DNA of 30,713 nucleotides from DATNFP01 sp035606335 (GTDB lineage Bacteria; Bacteroidota; Bacteroidia; Chitinophagales; Chitinophagaceae): contig DATNFP010000090.1 of the NCBI GenBank assembly GCA_035606335.1, forward strand, positions 1 through 30,713, read 5' to 3'. The position numbers and the translations under genes were made by a program. Each line of letters begins with the position of its first letter. The stretch's first letter is position 1. This document shows, in pieces, positions 8,562 to 17,507 of the stretch. The notes below the pieces were generated by a model. It had not been told where the DNA came from, ran no database searches, and was given only the letters and a program-made list of their open reading frames with translations.

Positions 8562-11500
8562 CTATTTTACTATTAATTTTTGAATCATCTTTTCTCCATC
8601 AGCAGCAAACTCTATAAAGTAAACACCTCGAGGTTGATCGCTCATATCTAACTGAGTACTGAACTGACCATTTGTATTATTATAACTACGCTGCAATACC
8701 TGCTGACCAGTTATATTGCTAACAGTTATTTTGAGATCTTTTACAATATTATTAGCAATAAATTCTACAGTGAATTTTCCTGTTGTAGGATTTGGATACA
8801 CGGTAAGATTCTGCACATTGCCGATGTTACCAACTTCTGCAGGAACAGGACCATAATGGAATTTTACAGTAAAATCATTTGTTTCTCCGGATGTGTAACC
8901 ACCGCAAGCATCATCAGATGGGATGTTGGGTGCCGTATTATCGTTCAAGATTAAGCGCATACCGGTTGGAACTTCTGTTATCACGTCATGTGGTATTGTG
9001 ATCGATGAATTAATGTACCAGTCCGAAGCGGATGTGAAAGCTGTCCATACTCTCTCATCGGGAATATCGTAAGCGAAATTATTATTGAAGTCCATAAATA
9101 ATGTGATCCTGGCATCTGCATGGCTTACAGATTTCAAAATCTGATATACTGATACAGGGTATGTAGAATCTGCATAAAGATCAATAATATCGCCGGTGTG
9201 ATCTGTTCGACTGCTGGTTGCGATTGGATTCAGCAAATGTGGCCCACCCTTGGAAAATACATATTTGCCGATCACGAATGCTCCTATATCACTACTATCA
9301 TTTTTTACACCTCCGGTTGCCATACTATAACAATAACAAGCGTATGGTGGACCAGTTACCACTTTCACAATATTTGAATAGGTTGTGTCATGTGAACCAT
9401 TGCAAATCATTCGCAGGCGATACCATGCAGGAACAGAATAAAGGATGGAAACAGTATCGCTCATAGACGTACCTGCTATATCTCCCCAACTAACATCGTC
9501 GGGAGATGTTTGCCAATTCCAGACAATATTAGATTGTTTATATTCATGCGATGTATCTGTAAGTGTAAAACCATAGCCCACACACATTGTAGAATCAGTC
9601 ACTTCTGCTGTACCCGCATTTACCGCACCATTACAAGGACGATAATTTATATTTACCAGATAGTCTATTTCCTGGTTTTCGTAAAAGCTTTGACCACAAG
9701 GACTGATCGGGTCACTTTGCCCCTCCCCACTCATTACACGCAAACCTGTAATACCGACCGTAGCGGTATCAGGAACGCGGAAAGTGTCAGCCACAGTAGC
9801 ATCTGCCAAAGAAGGAATGATAAAACAACATGAAAGGTTAGGCAACCTTTGATCCAATACAAGCTCGTTCGGATCATATTGGCCATTTTGATTCATATCT
9901 ATATAAATATTTACAGGGCTACCTTGAGGCACAAATTCGAAATCATCTTCCATACTGTTTATGGTAACGTATAATTGATAAACACTGTCCCTGTACAATA
10001 CAGGAATCGTAGAGATATCATTTACAACCGTATCGTAACGAACATAAAATACAGACGTACGTGGATTAAAATTACTTTCCAATGGCAATGGATTTCCATC
10101 ATCCAACACAGTGTCTTCTGAAGGCACCTTTAAAATAGAGAAATTACCTACACTGCTTTCAGGACCAAATGTATTGAGACTGCCAGGTGAAACAGTAGGA
10201 TCGCAATAACAAGTATAGAATGGAGCTACCTTAATTAATCGTGAGGCCGAAGTATCTGCTATGCCAGAATTAGTACATGTTACTATTGCCCTGAAATAAG
10301 TATTTGCTGTAATATTTTCGGTAACAATAGGCAGTGTATCTTTTGCTATTGTGCTCCATATAGTTCCGCCGCTTGATTCCTGCCAGCTATAAGACAAGCC
10401 TGCTGACATTGAAGTACCTGTTAACGCCAGTTTAAAATTAGCTCCTGAACAAGGATTAACATTATTAATAGTACCTGCTATCGGTTCACCCTGGCAAGGA
10501 GGCAATACTTTTACCAGATCCAAACTCATATTATTAATATCTGAAAATTCACTTTCGTATTGTGCCTGGAACAAGACCACAGTTTGGGCAGAAGAAGAAG
10601 TAAAATCTATGCTTTCAAACTGCCAGTCAGTAGTAGCTCCATAGTTGCCAATCAAGCTAAAAGTTCCTCCATTATCTGTAGATAAATAGACATCAAATGA
10701 ATCCTGAGGATCAAAAGGGCTTCCGGGATTATTTAGATAAAACTGAAGTTCTTTTTTGCCGGGTGCTCCACCACTGCAATTAATGAACATGTATAAATTT
10801 CCCGGCGCTCCGGTATAATTTGTAAACGCCTCATTAGTTTGTATGCTTGCACTATGGTTTCCGTCAACAGAAGGCGGTGAAGGCAGAATAGGGAAATCCC
10901 ATCCAGCATCGGAACCGTCATCCTCTCTGCGCCAGGAATTATTACCGAAAGAAGGTGCATTAGCCCAATTAGTATCCGGTATATCATTGGTTGAACAATT
11001 GCTCATCCAGTTTTCAAAACTTTGTGTGTAAGGAATAGTTGCGTATGTAGGAGGTGTTGTTACATCAATTTCAAGAGAAACTGTGCTATCTACAGCGGCA
11101 GGTCCACTCAATGAACATGAAACTACCATTTCATACAATATACTGCTGAATGTGGGAGGTGTATTGAAGAATAATGTAGTATCTCCAGAGCCTAAAGCTT
11201 TTGTCCATGTGATACCACCATCTGTAGATTGTTTCCATTGATAAGTAAGATTACCTGCCAGATTAGTTCCTATTGTAGCAAGGCTAAATGTTTGACCTGG
11301 GCAAGCAGTCACAGGACCACTGAGATTTATTGAACCGGCAGTAGGTGTACCGCTACAAGGAGGCGCAACATATACGCTATCCAGACCTATATCGCTTTCC
11401 TGTTCAGTAAATGTAGAGCCTGGAGGAGGAGTTACCAATCTTTGCCCTACGAAACGTATTATCGTAGTAGGGGAATTAGAGACAATTGGAACAGCCACTC

Positions 11501-12899
11501 TTGTCCAATCTGAAGCCGTATCCCTGCCCCATACTTGAGTAAAAGTTGCGCCGCCATCTGTAGATAATAGTACCTTCAGTGAATCTGTATTAAATTCAGC
11601 AAAAGGAGTTGACGTATTTGGAGGGCTAACAAAATAAAAATAAAGTTCTTTATCACCTGGGCCACTGCAATCAAGATATAAATCAAGGTTACCAAAGAAA
11701 TCAGAGCCGGAACCTGTTGGTAAGAAACCACAACCAAAGCTGGGGCTACTACTTGCAAGGAAACGGGCGCTATGGTTACCACTTATAGAATTTGATGGCC
11801 ATGGAAGGCATGAACTTGTTGAACTCCAACCCGCAGTTGCCCCCTGATCATCACGACGCCAGGAGCTATCACCATAAGAGGGGTGATTCACCCAAAATCC
11901 ATCAGGGACATCATTACTACTGGCAAGGCTGGTAGCACAATAGTTCTGCCAATTTTCAAAATCCTGAAAATATGGTAATGGAGAATAAGTAGGAGTACCC
12001 GTTGTTAATGTTGCCACATTACTAAAACCGGTGTCTCCTGAATTAGTACAGATAGTAGCCAATCTATATTGAGTTGAGCCGGAGACTGCTATCGTATCGC
12101 TTATAGTAGTATCTTTCGCACCTGTTGCAACCCATTTGCCTCCGCTAAATGTTTGCCATTGAAATTTGTATCCGGATGCTATGGGTACGCTACCATTCAA
12201 TATCTGAAAGCCACCAGCACAAGAAAATACAGTTCCTGAAGGACTAATTGTTACTACCGGAGTGCCTGTACATGGCGGAGCAGCAACAATATTTACATTA
12301 TAATCGCGTACATCACCTTCACAGGGAATTTCGGAAAAACTAAAAATCACATAGCCATTACAAGGATCCATAGAAGTTGCCACAGAGCCGGTATTGTAAG
12401 CAGCCATCCTCATACGATGCGTACCTGTCTTAGCTGTGAGAGGAATATTAATGGTATACGAAAGTGTACTCGGGAAAGTAGGATCTGAAAGATAAACAGG
12501 AGTTACCTGTTCAGAAGCATCAAACACAGTATCATCATTAAAATCTATCCATATTGCTACAGACATCCCTGTAAAATTGAACGACATATCGCCACTGAAT
12601 GAACCACCCTGCTGCAGATCAACTGCAGATATTAAGGATGTTTCATCAGAATATCCCTGGGCGGTAGCTCCACACGGATTAGCATCAGAAAGCGTAGAAC
12701 TTCCATATCCGGTTAAGTCAAGACTAATCAAATTAGCGTCGCAGGTAAAAGAAGAGCAAAAAACATCATAAGCAGGTGTACAATATGTTTTTTGAGCACT
12801 GGCATTGAATGCATACCCTGTAAGTAGAAATACAATTAATAATGCACTCTTAAAATGAGAGTAATTTTTTGCCATCAAACTTCTAGATAGAATTTTCAT
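8562..12899 (-). CDS. Giant T9SS-exported GEVED/Ig/MAM-like modular protein (array copy 3)
   Basis: A complete protein of 1445 residues with the same module order as copy 2. The signal peptide spans about 1-35 and ends near NASAQ; a second in-frame ATG at 12875 (Met9) would also leave a good signal peptide. GEVED 1 spans about 36-205, the first MAM-like module about 310-512, the second about 625-798, GEVED 2 about 898-1083, GEVED 3 about 1190-1345. The T9SS type A domain starts near 1363 (VYPNPTTGKF) and the protein ends in QKLIVK. Linkers between modules carry the recurring APPC(S/T)GTP or LPPCQGEP signature. It differs from copies 1 and 2 in its variable loops, which are rich in Phe, Asp, Glu and Ser where copies 1 and 2 have Tyr. 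Exported surface or secreted protein; ligand unknown. An intrinsic terminator follows it. Confidence 0.93.
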   Translation of the reverse strand: MKILSRSLMAKNYSHFKSALLIVFLLTGYAFNASAQKTYCTPAYDVFCSSFTCDANLISLDLTGYGSSTLSDANPCGATAQGYSDETSLISAVDLQQGGSFSGDMSFNFTGMSVAIWIDFNDDTVFDASEQVTPVYLSDPTFPSTLSYTINIPLTAKTGTHRMRMAAYNTGSVATSMDPCNGYVIFSFSEIPCEGDVRDYNVNIVAAPPCTGTPVVTISPSGTVFSCAGGFQILNGSVPIASGYKFQWQTFSGGKWVATGAKDTTISDTIAVSGSTQYRLATICTNSGDTGFSNVATLTTGTPTYSPLPYFQDFENWQNYCATSLASSNDVPDGFWVNHPSYGDSSWRRDDQGATAGWSSTSSCLPWPSNSISGNHSARFLASSSPSFGCGFLPTGSGSDFFGNLDLYLDCSGPGDKELYFYFVSPPNTSTPFAEFNTDSLKVLLSTDGGATFTQVWGRDTASDWTRVAVPIVSNSPTTIIRFVGQRLVTPPPGSTFTEQESDIGLDSVYVAPPCSGTPTAGSINLSGPVTACPGQTFSLATIGTNLAGNLTYQWKQSTDGGITWTKALGSGDTTLFFNTPPTFSSILYEMVVSCSLSGPAAVDSTVSLEIDVTTPPTYATIPYTQSFENWMSNCSTNDIPDTNWANAPSFGNNSWRREDDGSDAGWDFPILPSPPSVDGNHSASIQTNEAFTNYTGAPGNLYMFINCSGGAPGKKELQFYLNNPGSPFDPQDSFDVYLSTDNGGTFSLIGNYGATTDWQFESIDFTSSSAQTVVLFQAQYESEFSDINNMSLDLVKVLPPCQGEPIAGTINNVNPCSGANFKLALTGTSMSAGLSYSWQESSGGTIWSTIAKDTLPIVTENITANTYFRAIVTCTNSGIADTSASRLIKVAPFYTCYCDPTVSPGSLNTFGPESSVGNFSILKVPSEDTVLDDGNPLPLESNFNPRTSVFYVRYDTVVNDISTIPVLYRDSVYQLYVTINSMEDDFEFVPQGSPVNIYIDMNQNGQYDPNELVLDQRLPNLSCCFIIPSLADATVADTFRVPDTATVGITGLRVMSGEGQSDPISPCGQSFYENQEIDYLVNINYRPCNGAVNAGTAEVTDSTMCVGYGFTLTDTSHEYKQSNIVWNWQTSPDDVSWGDIAGTSMSDTVSILYSVPAWYRLRMICNGSHDTTYSNIVKVVTGPPYACYCYSMATGGVKNDSSDIGAFVIGKYVFSKGGPHLLNPIATSSRTDHTGDIIDLYADSTYPVSVYQILKSVSHADARITLFMDFNNNFAYDIPDERVWTAFTSASDWYINSSITIPHDVITEVPTGMRLILNDNTAPNIPSDDACGGYTSGETNDFTVKFHYGPVPAEVGNIGNVQNLTVYPNPTTGKFTVEFIANNIVKDLKITVSNITGQQVLQRSYNNTNGQFSTQLDMSDQPRGVYFIEFAADGEKMIQKLIVK

Positions 12900-13149
12900 A
12901 ATATTATTTTATTATTCATGGAACTTGGAGGTGAAGACATTAATATTAACTGTCTATTAATAATGAATTATCAAAACAGCTATTAAGTGTTTAATGAAAA
13001 TTATTAAATACTTAAGATGTAATGGCCTTACTACCTTTTATATATAGTTATGACAGATATTAATCTGAAAAGGTTGGTATTTTTTCATAATTTATTGACA
13101 GAGATGTTTTTTTGTTTGATGAAACAGGAATAATAACCGACCAAAAATT

Positions 13150-16100
13150 TTATTTAACAATCAATTTCTCAATCATTTTCTGACCATCTGCTGATAATTC
13201 TACGAAATAAATTCCTTTAGCCTGGTTAGTAAGATCCAGATCCGTTGTAAATTGGCTGGTTATGTCGCTGAAACTTTGCTCAAAGACTTGTTGCCCTGTC
13301 AAATTCTTTACAGTAACATGCAATTGTTTTATTGTATTATCCGCAGTGAAGGTTAACCGTACTTTGCCGCTTGTTGGATTTGGATACATTTCCAGGCTCT
13401 GTATGTTACTAATATTTCCTACTCCTGCCGGAGGGTTTTTATGAAACCGTATTGCAAAATCAAGGGTCTCGCCTGATGTATACACTCCGCAACCATCATC
13501 AGATGGGGAGTTAGGATTAGTATTGTCATTTATAATAAGACGCATGCCGGTTGGCACTCCTGTTAATACTGCATCAGGTATAGTAACTGCAGATGTTATA
13601 TAAAAATCCGTTTCAGTTGTAAAAGCGGTCAATACTCTTTCATCAGGTACATCATATGTGATATTGTTGTTGTAGTCTATAAATAAGGTGATCTTGGCAT
13701 CCCCATGCGTTGCAGATTTTAATATCTGGTAAATCTGAACAGGATATGTAGAGTCAACAGCCAAATCTATGATGGTACCTGTATAGCTTTCGTGTCCGCT
13801 GGTAGCAGCGCCATTGTGCAAATGCGGGCCACCTTTTGTAACAGCAAATGAACCGAAACTAAATGCGCCAACATCACAGCTATCTTCTTTCTTACCACCA
13901 GTAGCCATACTGAAACAGTAACATGCATAAGCAGGGGCGCGATTTATTGTTACAATATTAGAATAAGAAACAGCACCGGTATTTGTACAAGTCATCTTTA
14001 ACCTGTGATAAACAGTTGTAGAAAACACCTGTGTTAATGTGTCCATGTTTGTAGTTCCGGATATATCCGCCCAGGAAACGCTATCAGGTGATGCCTGCCA
14101 GATCCAACTAATTCCGGATTGATGATATTCATGTGTAGTATCAACGACAATATAGCTGTAGCCTGCACACATTGCAGTATCAGGGCTTACAGCAGTTCCT
14201 GCATCCACTTTTCCGTTACATGGCTGGTAAGCAATATAGACAAGATAGTCATCGATCTCACCATAGTTATCGCTATTACCGCATGGTGCCATCGGATCTG
14301 TAACTGAAATTCCCCCGGCCAGTACTCTCAAACCTGTTGTCCCAACTAAGGCTGTATCAGGAATACGGAATGTATCTGATATTGTAGATGGTGATGAACT
14401 GGTAACAGTTTGATCGAATACTTGTTCATAGCCTTCAAAAGTACCATCATGATCCAGGTCAAGATAAATGTTGACCGGATTATTATCGAAAAACGAACCG
14501 AATATTTCGCTTACAGAAAAACGGTACAAGCTGTCCTGATACATAGTATGTGTACCAGTAAGTGTATCGTATTTCAGATAGCCATTGTTGGGAAGATTAC
14601 TGGTAAACCTAGGATTATTTAGCGCAGGTATATAACCAGATCCATTGTTTAATACAACTTTGCCGGAAGGTAGTTCAGTGATAGTGGTATTACCAATATT
14701 AGCATTTGCATTAGCGTAGGTAATAGTGTTGGTAGGGTCGCAATAGCATAGATAGAACGGAGCCAGATTCATTAATAACCCTGCACTTGTATCTGATAAG
14801 CCAGATTTATTGCATTTTACTATACAGCGAAAATACGTGGGAGTATAAATAGACGCAGGTGCTATTGGAATAGTATCTCCTACAACATTTAGCCAAGTAA
14901 TGCTATCTGCAGATTGTTGCCATTGATAAGACATCCCCGCGGCTTCGCTGGAGCCGGAAAGAGAAAGATTAAAGTTAATACCAGGGCAGGGCATTACAGT
15001 ATCAACTGTACCAGCTATAGGTTTCCCGCTACATGGCTGTAATATCTGCACTGCATCTACTCCTATATCTGTAGCTCCAAAATCGCTGGTTGCTAAAAAT
15101 TTTATTATCGTAGCACCGGAATCTGATGCGAAAGGAAATCTGTATGATGTCCATGAGCTTACCTGGCTTAACATGCCTATTTGCTTAAATGTAGAGCCAT
15201 TATCGGTGGAAACATAAATGTTCAAAGAATCAGTCCCATCTTGATTAATATAAAATAAACGAAGCTCTTTGCCACCCGTCACAGCGCTGCAATTTGCAAA
15301 AAGATCCATCTCACCCTGTGCACCAAACGGCGCGTCGTAAGTATGGAAACGCGCACTATGATTGTGTATAGCCGCCGGTGGTGTATAGGCACCCGTATTT
15401 GAAGACCAGCCACCTATTGTGGAACCCTGGTCATCGCGTCGCCATGAATCATCTCCTGTGGAAGGATTGGTAGTCCAGCTACTATCTGGTACATCTGCCG
15501 TATCACACCTGTTTATCCATGATTCAAAATCCTGAATGTATGGAAGGCTTGCATACTTGACAATAGAAGAATTTATAAGAACAGCACTGCTGGTATCAGA
15601 CAATCCACTGTTAGTACATGTCACAGCCACTCGATATTCAGCGGTTCCATTTGCAATGAAAGTATAAGATACAGAATCCGTATTGGGAAGACTATCCCAT
15701 GTAGTACCTCCATCTCTTGAGCGCTGCCATAGGAAGTTATAACCAGTAGCTAAAGGTAAATTAGCTGTTAACGTCATGGTAGTTCCTGCACAAACAGAAA
15801 TAGGCCCGGATGGTGAAACTGAAGAAATGGATGGCATACCTGAACAAGGTGGCACATGATCTACAGATACATCATCGAGGTAAATATCTGAATTGCCGTC
15901 ACCCGCAAGCGATTTAAAAATGATATAATTTGTAGTTCCACTATAAGAAGACGGTATCTTGTATGTGAATTGAACCCAACCATTATCTGGAGTATTATCC
16001 ACTATTATCATACCTAATAGAGTGCCACCAACGGATGTTGCGGATGTATTTACATATACCTGTAGTGTATCCTGTGAAGAGAAATTAGTACAATAAGTCC

Positions 16101-16446
16101 AAAACGATACCTGGTTGTAGCCGGTAGTATATGGGGAAAAATCTAATGCAGGCGTATAAAGCTCAGCAGAACTTCCAGATAATATATCAAAACTGTTATA
16201 ATACGCATAGAAACCTCCTGAATGAGAAGCAGGACCAGGGTTTCCGGTGAAATCCGGTTCCTGATCCCAGGATGAATCTATTGAAGTACAGCATCCGGCA
16301 TAACTGATAATAGCCGTATCCCAACCTGTAGGTGGAAATGTAGCTCCATCAAAACTTTCGCTAAGAATATTTTGAGAAAAACAGTTATACGACAGGCATA
16401 CAATAGCCAAAAATAATAAAGAGGCAATCAGGGGTTTTGTTTTCAT
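13150..16446 (-). CDS. T9SS-exported MAM/Ig/GEVED modular protein with distinct N-terminus (array copy 4)
   Basis: A complete protein of 1098 residues, related to copies 1-3 but about 350 residues shorter. The signal peptide is MKTKPLIASLLFLAIVCLSY plus about 5 residues. The N-terminal module (about 27-197) is not GEVED: it begins ILSESFDGATFPPTGWD and ends with DIYLDDVSVDH, matching the choice-of-anchor J / MAM-like jelly-roll pattern. Then come Ig-like (200-300), one MAM-like module (about 303-468; FESW and SWRRDDQG), Ig-like, GEVED (about 567-742), Ig-like, GEVED (about 842-995; ends SGETLDFAIRF), and a T9SS type A domain from about 1017 (MYPNPTSGKV) to the terminal IEKLIVK. Compared with copies 1-3 it lacks GEVED 1 and one MAM-Ig pair. 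I see no strong terminator hairpin after its stop, so read-through into copy 3 is possible. Surface or secreted; ligand unknown. Confidence 0.92.
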   Translation of the reverse strand: MKTKPLIASLLFLAIVCLSYNCFSQNILSESFDGATFPPTGWDTAIISYAGCCTSIDSSWDQEPDFTGNPGPASHSGGFYAYYNSFDILSGSSAELYTPALDFSPYTTGYNQVSFWTYCTNFSSQDTLQVYVNTSATSVGGTLLGMIIVDNTPDNGWVQFTYKIPSSYSGTTNYIIFKSLAGDGNSDIYLDDVSVDHVPPCSGMPSISSVSPSGPISVCAGTTMTLTANLPLATGYNFLWQRSRDGGTTWDSLPNTDSVSYTFIANGTAEYRVAVTCTNSGLSDTSSAVLINSSIVKYASLPYIQDFESWINRCDTADVPDSSWTTNPSTGDDSWRRDDQGSTIGGWSSNTGAYTPPAAIHNHSARFHTYDAPFGAQGEMDLFANCSAVTGGKELRLFYINQDGTDSLNIYVSTDNGSTFKQIGMLSQVSSWTSYRFPFASDSGATIIKFLATSDFGATDIGVDAVQILQPCSGKPIAGTVDTVMPCPGINFNLSLSGSSEAAGMSYQWQQSADSITWLNVVGDTIPIAPASIYTPTYFRCIVKCNKSGLSDTSAGLLMNLAPFYLCYCDPTNTITYANANANIGNTTITELPSGKVVLNNGSGYIPALNNPRFTSNLPNNGYLKYDTLTGTHTMYQDSLYRFSVSEIFGSFFDNNPVNIYLDLDHDGTFEGYEQVFDQTVTSSSPSTISDTFRIPDTALVGTTGLRVLAGGISVTDPMAPCGNSDNYGEIDDYLVYIAYQPCNGKVDAGTAVSPDTAMCAGYSYIVVDTTHEYHQSGISWIWQASPDSVSWADISGTTNMDTLTQVFSTTVYHRLKMTCTNTGAVSYSNIVTINRAPAYACYCFSMATGGKKEDSCDVGAFSFGSFAVTKGGPHLHNGAATSGHESYTGTIIDLAVDSTYPVQIYQILKSATHGDAKITLFIDYNNNITYDVPDERVLTAFTTETDFYITSAVTIPDAVLTGVPTGMRLIINDNTNPNSPSDDGCGVYTSGETLDFAIRFHKNPPAGVGNISNIQSLEMYPNPTSGKVRLTFTADNTIKQLHVTVKNLTGQQVFEQSFSDITSQFTTDLDLTNQAKGIYFVELSADGQKMIEKLIVK

Positions 16447-16511
16447 GGATTTAAGTATTTGCTCTTCTCTCCTATCAATGAAAATTTGATAACAGAAATA
16501 TTAATAAGTGT

Positions 16512-16519
16512 CAAAATTA
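16512..16519 (-). promoter_or_regulatory. Possible Bacteroidota -7 promoter element for array copy 4
   Basis: On the minus strand the sequence reads TAATTTTG, matching the Bacteroidota consensus TAnnTTTG. It would give a leader of about 60 nt before the copy 4 start. No convincing -33 TTG box lies at the expected spacing, and the region is AT-rich, so chance occurrence is quite possible. Confidence 0.35.
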
Positions 16520-16590
16520 AATTGAGTAATTATATTAAAATGTTAAAAGGTTTTAACAAATTACTACTTATTAAGATAGACGGCATAATG

Positions 16591-16618
16591 AGCACCGGCG
16601 TTTGGTGCTTTCTTTTTT
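16591..16618 (+). terminator. Intrinsic terminator-like hairpin upstream of gcvH
   Basis: AGCACC (16591-16596) pairs with GGTGCT (16604-16609) around a 7-nt loop, followed by TTCTTTTTT. The orientation suits termination on the plus strand, yet no plus-strand gene lies between 16447 and this site. It sits 41 bp before the gcvH start, so it could end a small RNA or act as an attenuator in a gcvH leader. It would not act on the minus strand, because no T tract follows there. Confidence 0.6.
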
Positions 16619-16658
16619 ACCATTATTTTCCACTATTTTTACCCGCAAAAATTTTATC

Positions 16659-17036
16659 ATGCAGTTTCCGGATACGCTCAAATACACGAAAGATCACGAA
16701 TGGATAAAAATAGAAGGTAATACTGCCACAGTTGGTATTACTGAATTTGCCCAACGCGAATTGGGAGATATAGTATTTGTTGACATAGATGCCAAAGGCA
16801 AAAAGCTTAACGCCAACGAGGTATTTGGGACCGTAGAAGCTGTAAAAACCGTTTCTGACTTATATCTGCCTATAAATGGTACAATTACTGAAATAAATCC
16901 AGCACTTGAAAATAATCCCGAATATGTGAACCAGGACCCTTATGGAAAGGGATGGATGGTGAAAATGACCATAGATGGCTCTGATATGAGTGAACTATTG
17001 GATGCAACAGCATACCAACAACTGGTTGGTGAATAA
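16659..17036 (+). CDS. gcvH: Glycine cleavage system H protein
   Basis: A cytoplasmic lipoyl carrier of the glycine cleavage complex: it shuttles the aminomethyl group from glycine decarboxylase (P) to the T protein and electrons to L. The 125-residue protein matches the family length. The N-terminus MQFPDTLKYTKDHEWIK is typical, and the lipoyl-lysine is K63 in GTVEAVKT. The reading frame is open further upstream to 16602, but that extension overlaps a terminator-like hairpin and has no family similarity, so I chose the ATG at 16659. A promoter-like TATTTTTA lies at 16634-16641 (last base off consensus). The VanZ-like gene follows after 2 bp, so the two are probably co-transcribed. No gcvT or gcvP is in the window. 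Confidence 0.95.
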   Translation: MQFPDTLKYTKDHEWIKIEGNTATVGITEFAQRELGDIVFVDIDAKGKKLNANEVFGTVEAVKTVSDLYLPINGTITEINPALENNPEYVNQDPYGKGWMVKMTIDGSDMSELLDATAYQQLVGE

Positions 17037-17038
17037 CA

Positions 17039-17458
17039 ATGAGACGTATATTTTTAGAAGATTCTCCTTATAAAAAAAGAGCAAGGTTCATCGCTATAAT
17101 TTGGACTTTGCTCATTTTTATTCTTTGCCTGTTACCAGGTAAAGACATTCCCAAAGTAAGGATACCATCAGCAGATAAGTATGTACATATAATCTTGTTT
17201 GGAGGGTTTGCTTTTTTATGGTTGTGTGGCTATCCTACACGTAATATCTTTTTTCTTTTAATCATTTTTTTTATTACTGTATTTTTTGGCTGGTTTATAG
17301 AGTTCTTACAGGGAGTATTAAAATCTCTTGGCAGGTCGAAGGATTTTATGGATCTGCTTGCAGATTCAGGAGGCGATCTACTTGCAATTCTTCTTTTCTG
17401 GGTTATGTCTTATCTTGCGGAAAAGAGCTATGCACGCAAAAATAAGAGTACTGCATAG
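17039..17458 (+). CDS. VanZ-like family membrane protein
   Basis: A 139-residue inner-membrane protein with about four predicted hydrophobic segments: near 17-35 (FIAIIWTLLIFILCLLPG), 48-65, 70-92 and 115-133. The pattern of a DKYVH motif after the first helix, an acidic FIEFLQG motif around the third, and DLLADSGGDLLA before the last helix fits the VanZ-like superfamily. VanZ itself gives low-level teicoplanin resistance in enterococci; the role of these short Bacteroidota homologues is unknown, so no resistance function should be assumed. It starts 2 bp after gcvH, which suggests translational coupling. Confidence 0.8.
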   Translation: MRRIFLEDSPYKKRARFIAIIWTLLIFILCLLPGKDIPKVRIPSADKYVHIILFGGFAFLWLCGYPTRNIFFLLIIFFITVFFGWFIEFLQGVLKSLGRSKDFMDLLADSGGDLLAILLFWVMSYLAEKSYARKNKSTA

Positions 17459-17507
17459 CTTAGCTTCGAAAAGATTTCACTACAAGTAAAGTATTTAACA
17501 TTACCAA

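Noticed and set aside
13054..13067. CAGATATTAATCTG palindrome after array copy 4 as a terminator
   Set aside because: The stem is only 5 bp and AT-rich with no T tract, so it is not a convincing terminator.
16602..16658. Longer N-terminus for GcvH starting at 16602
   Set aside because: The extra 19 residues overlap the terminator-like hairpin, have no H-protein similarity, and the ATG at 16659 gives the normal family length.
16447..16658. Glycine riboswitch before gcvH
   Set aside because: I could not find the tandem conserved GG-rich aptamer cores; only a palindrome and a terminator hairpin are visible.
17039..17458. Antibiotic-resistance gene call based on VanZ similarity
   Set aside because: Short VanZ-like proteins next to gcvH are common in Bacteroidota and no other vancomycin-resistance gene is present.
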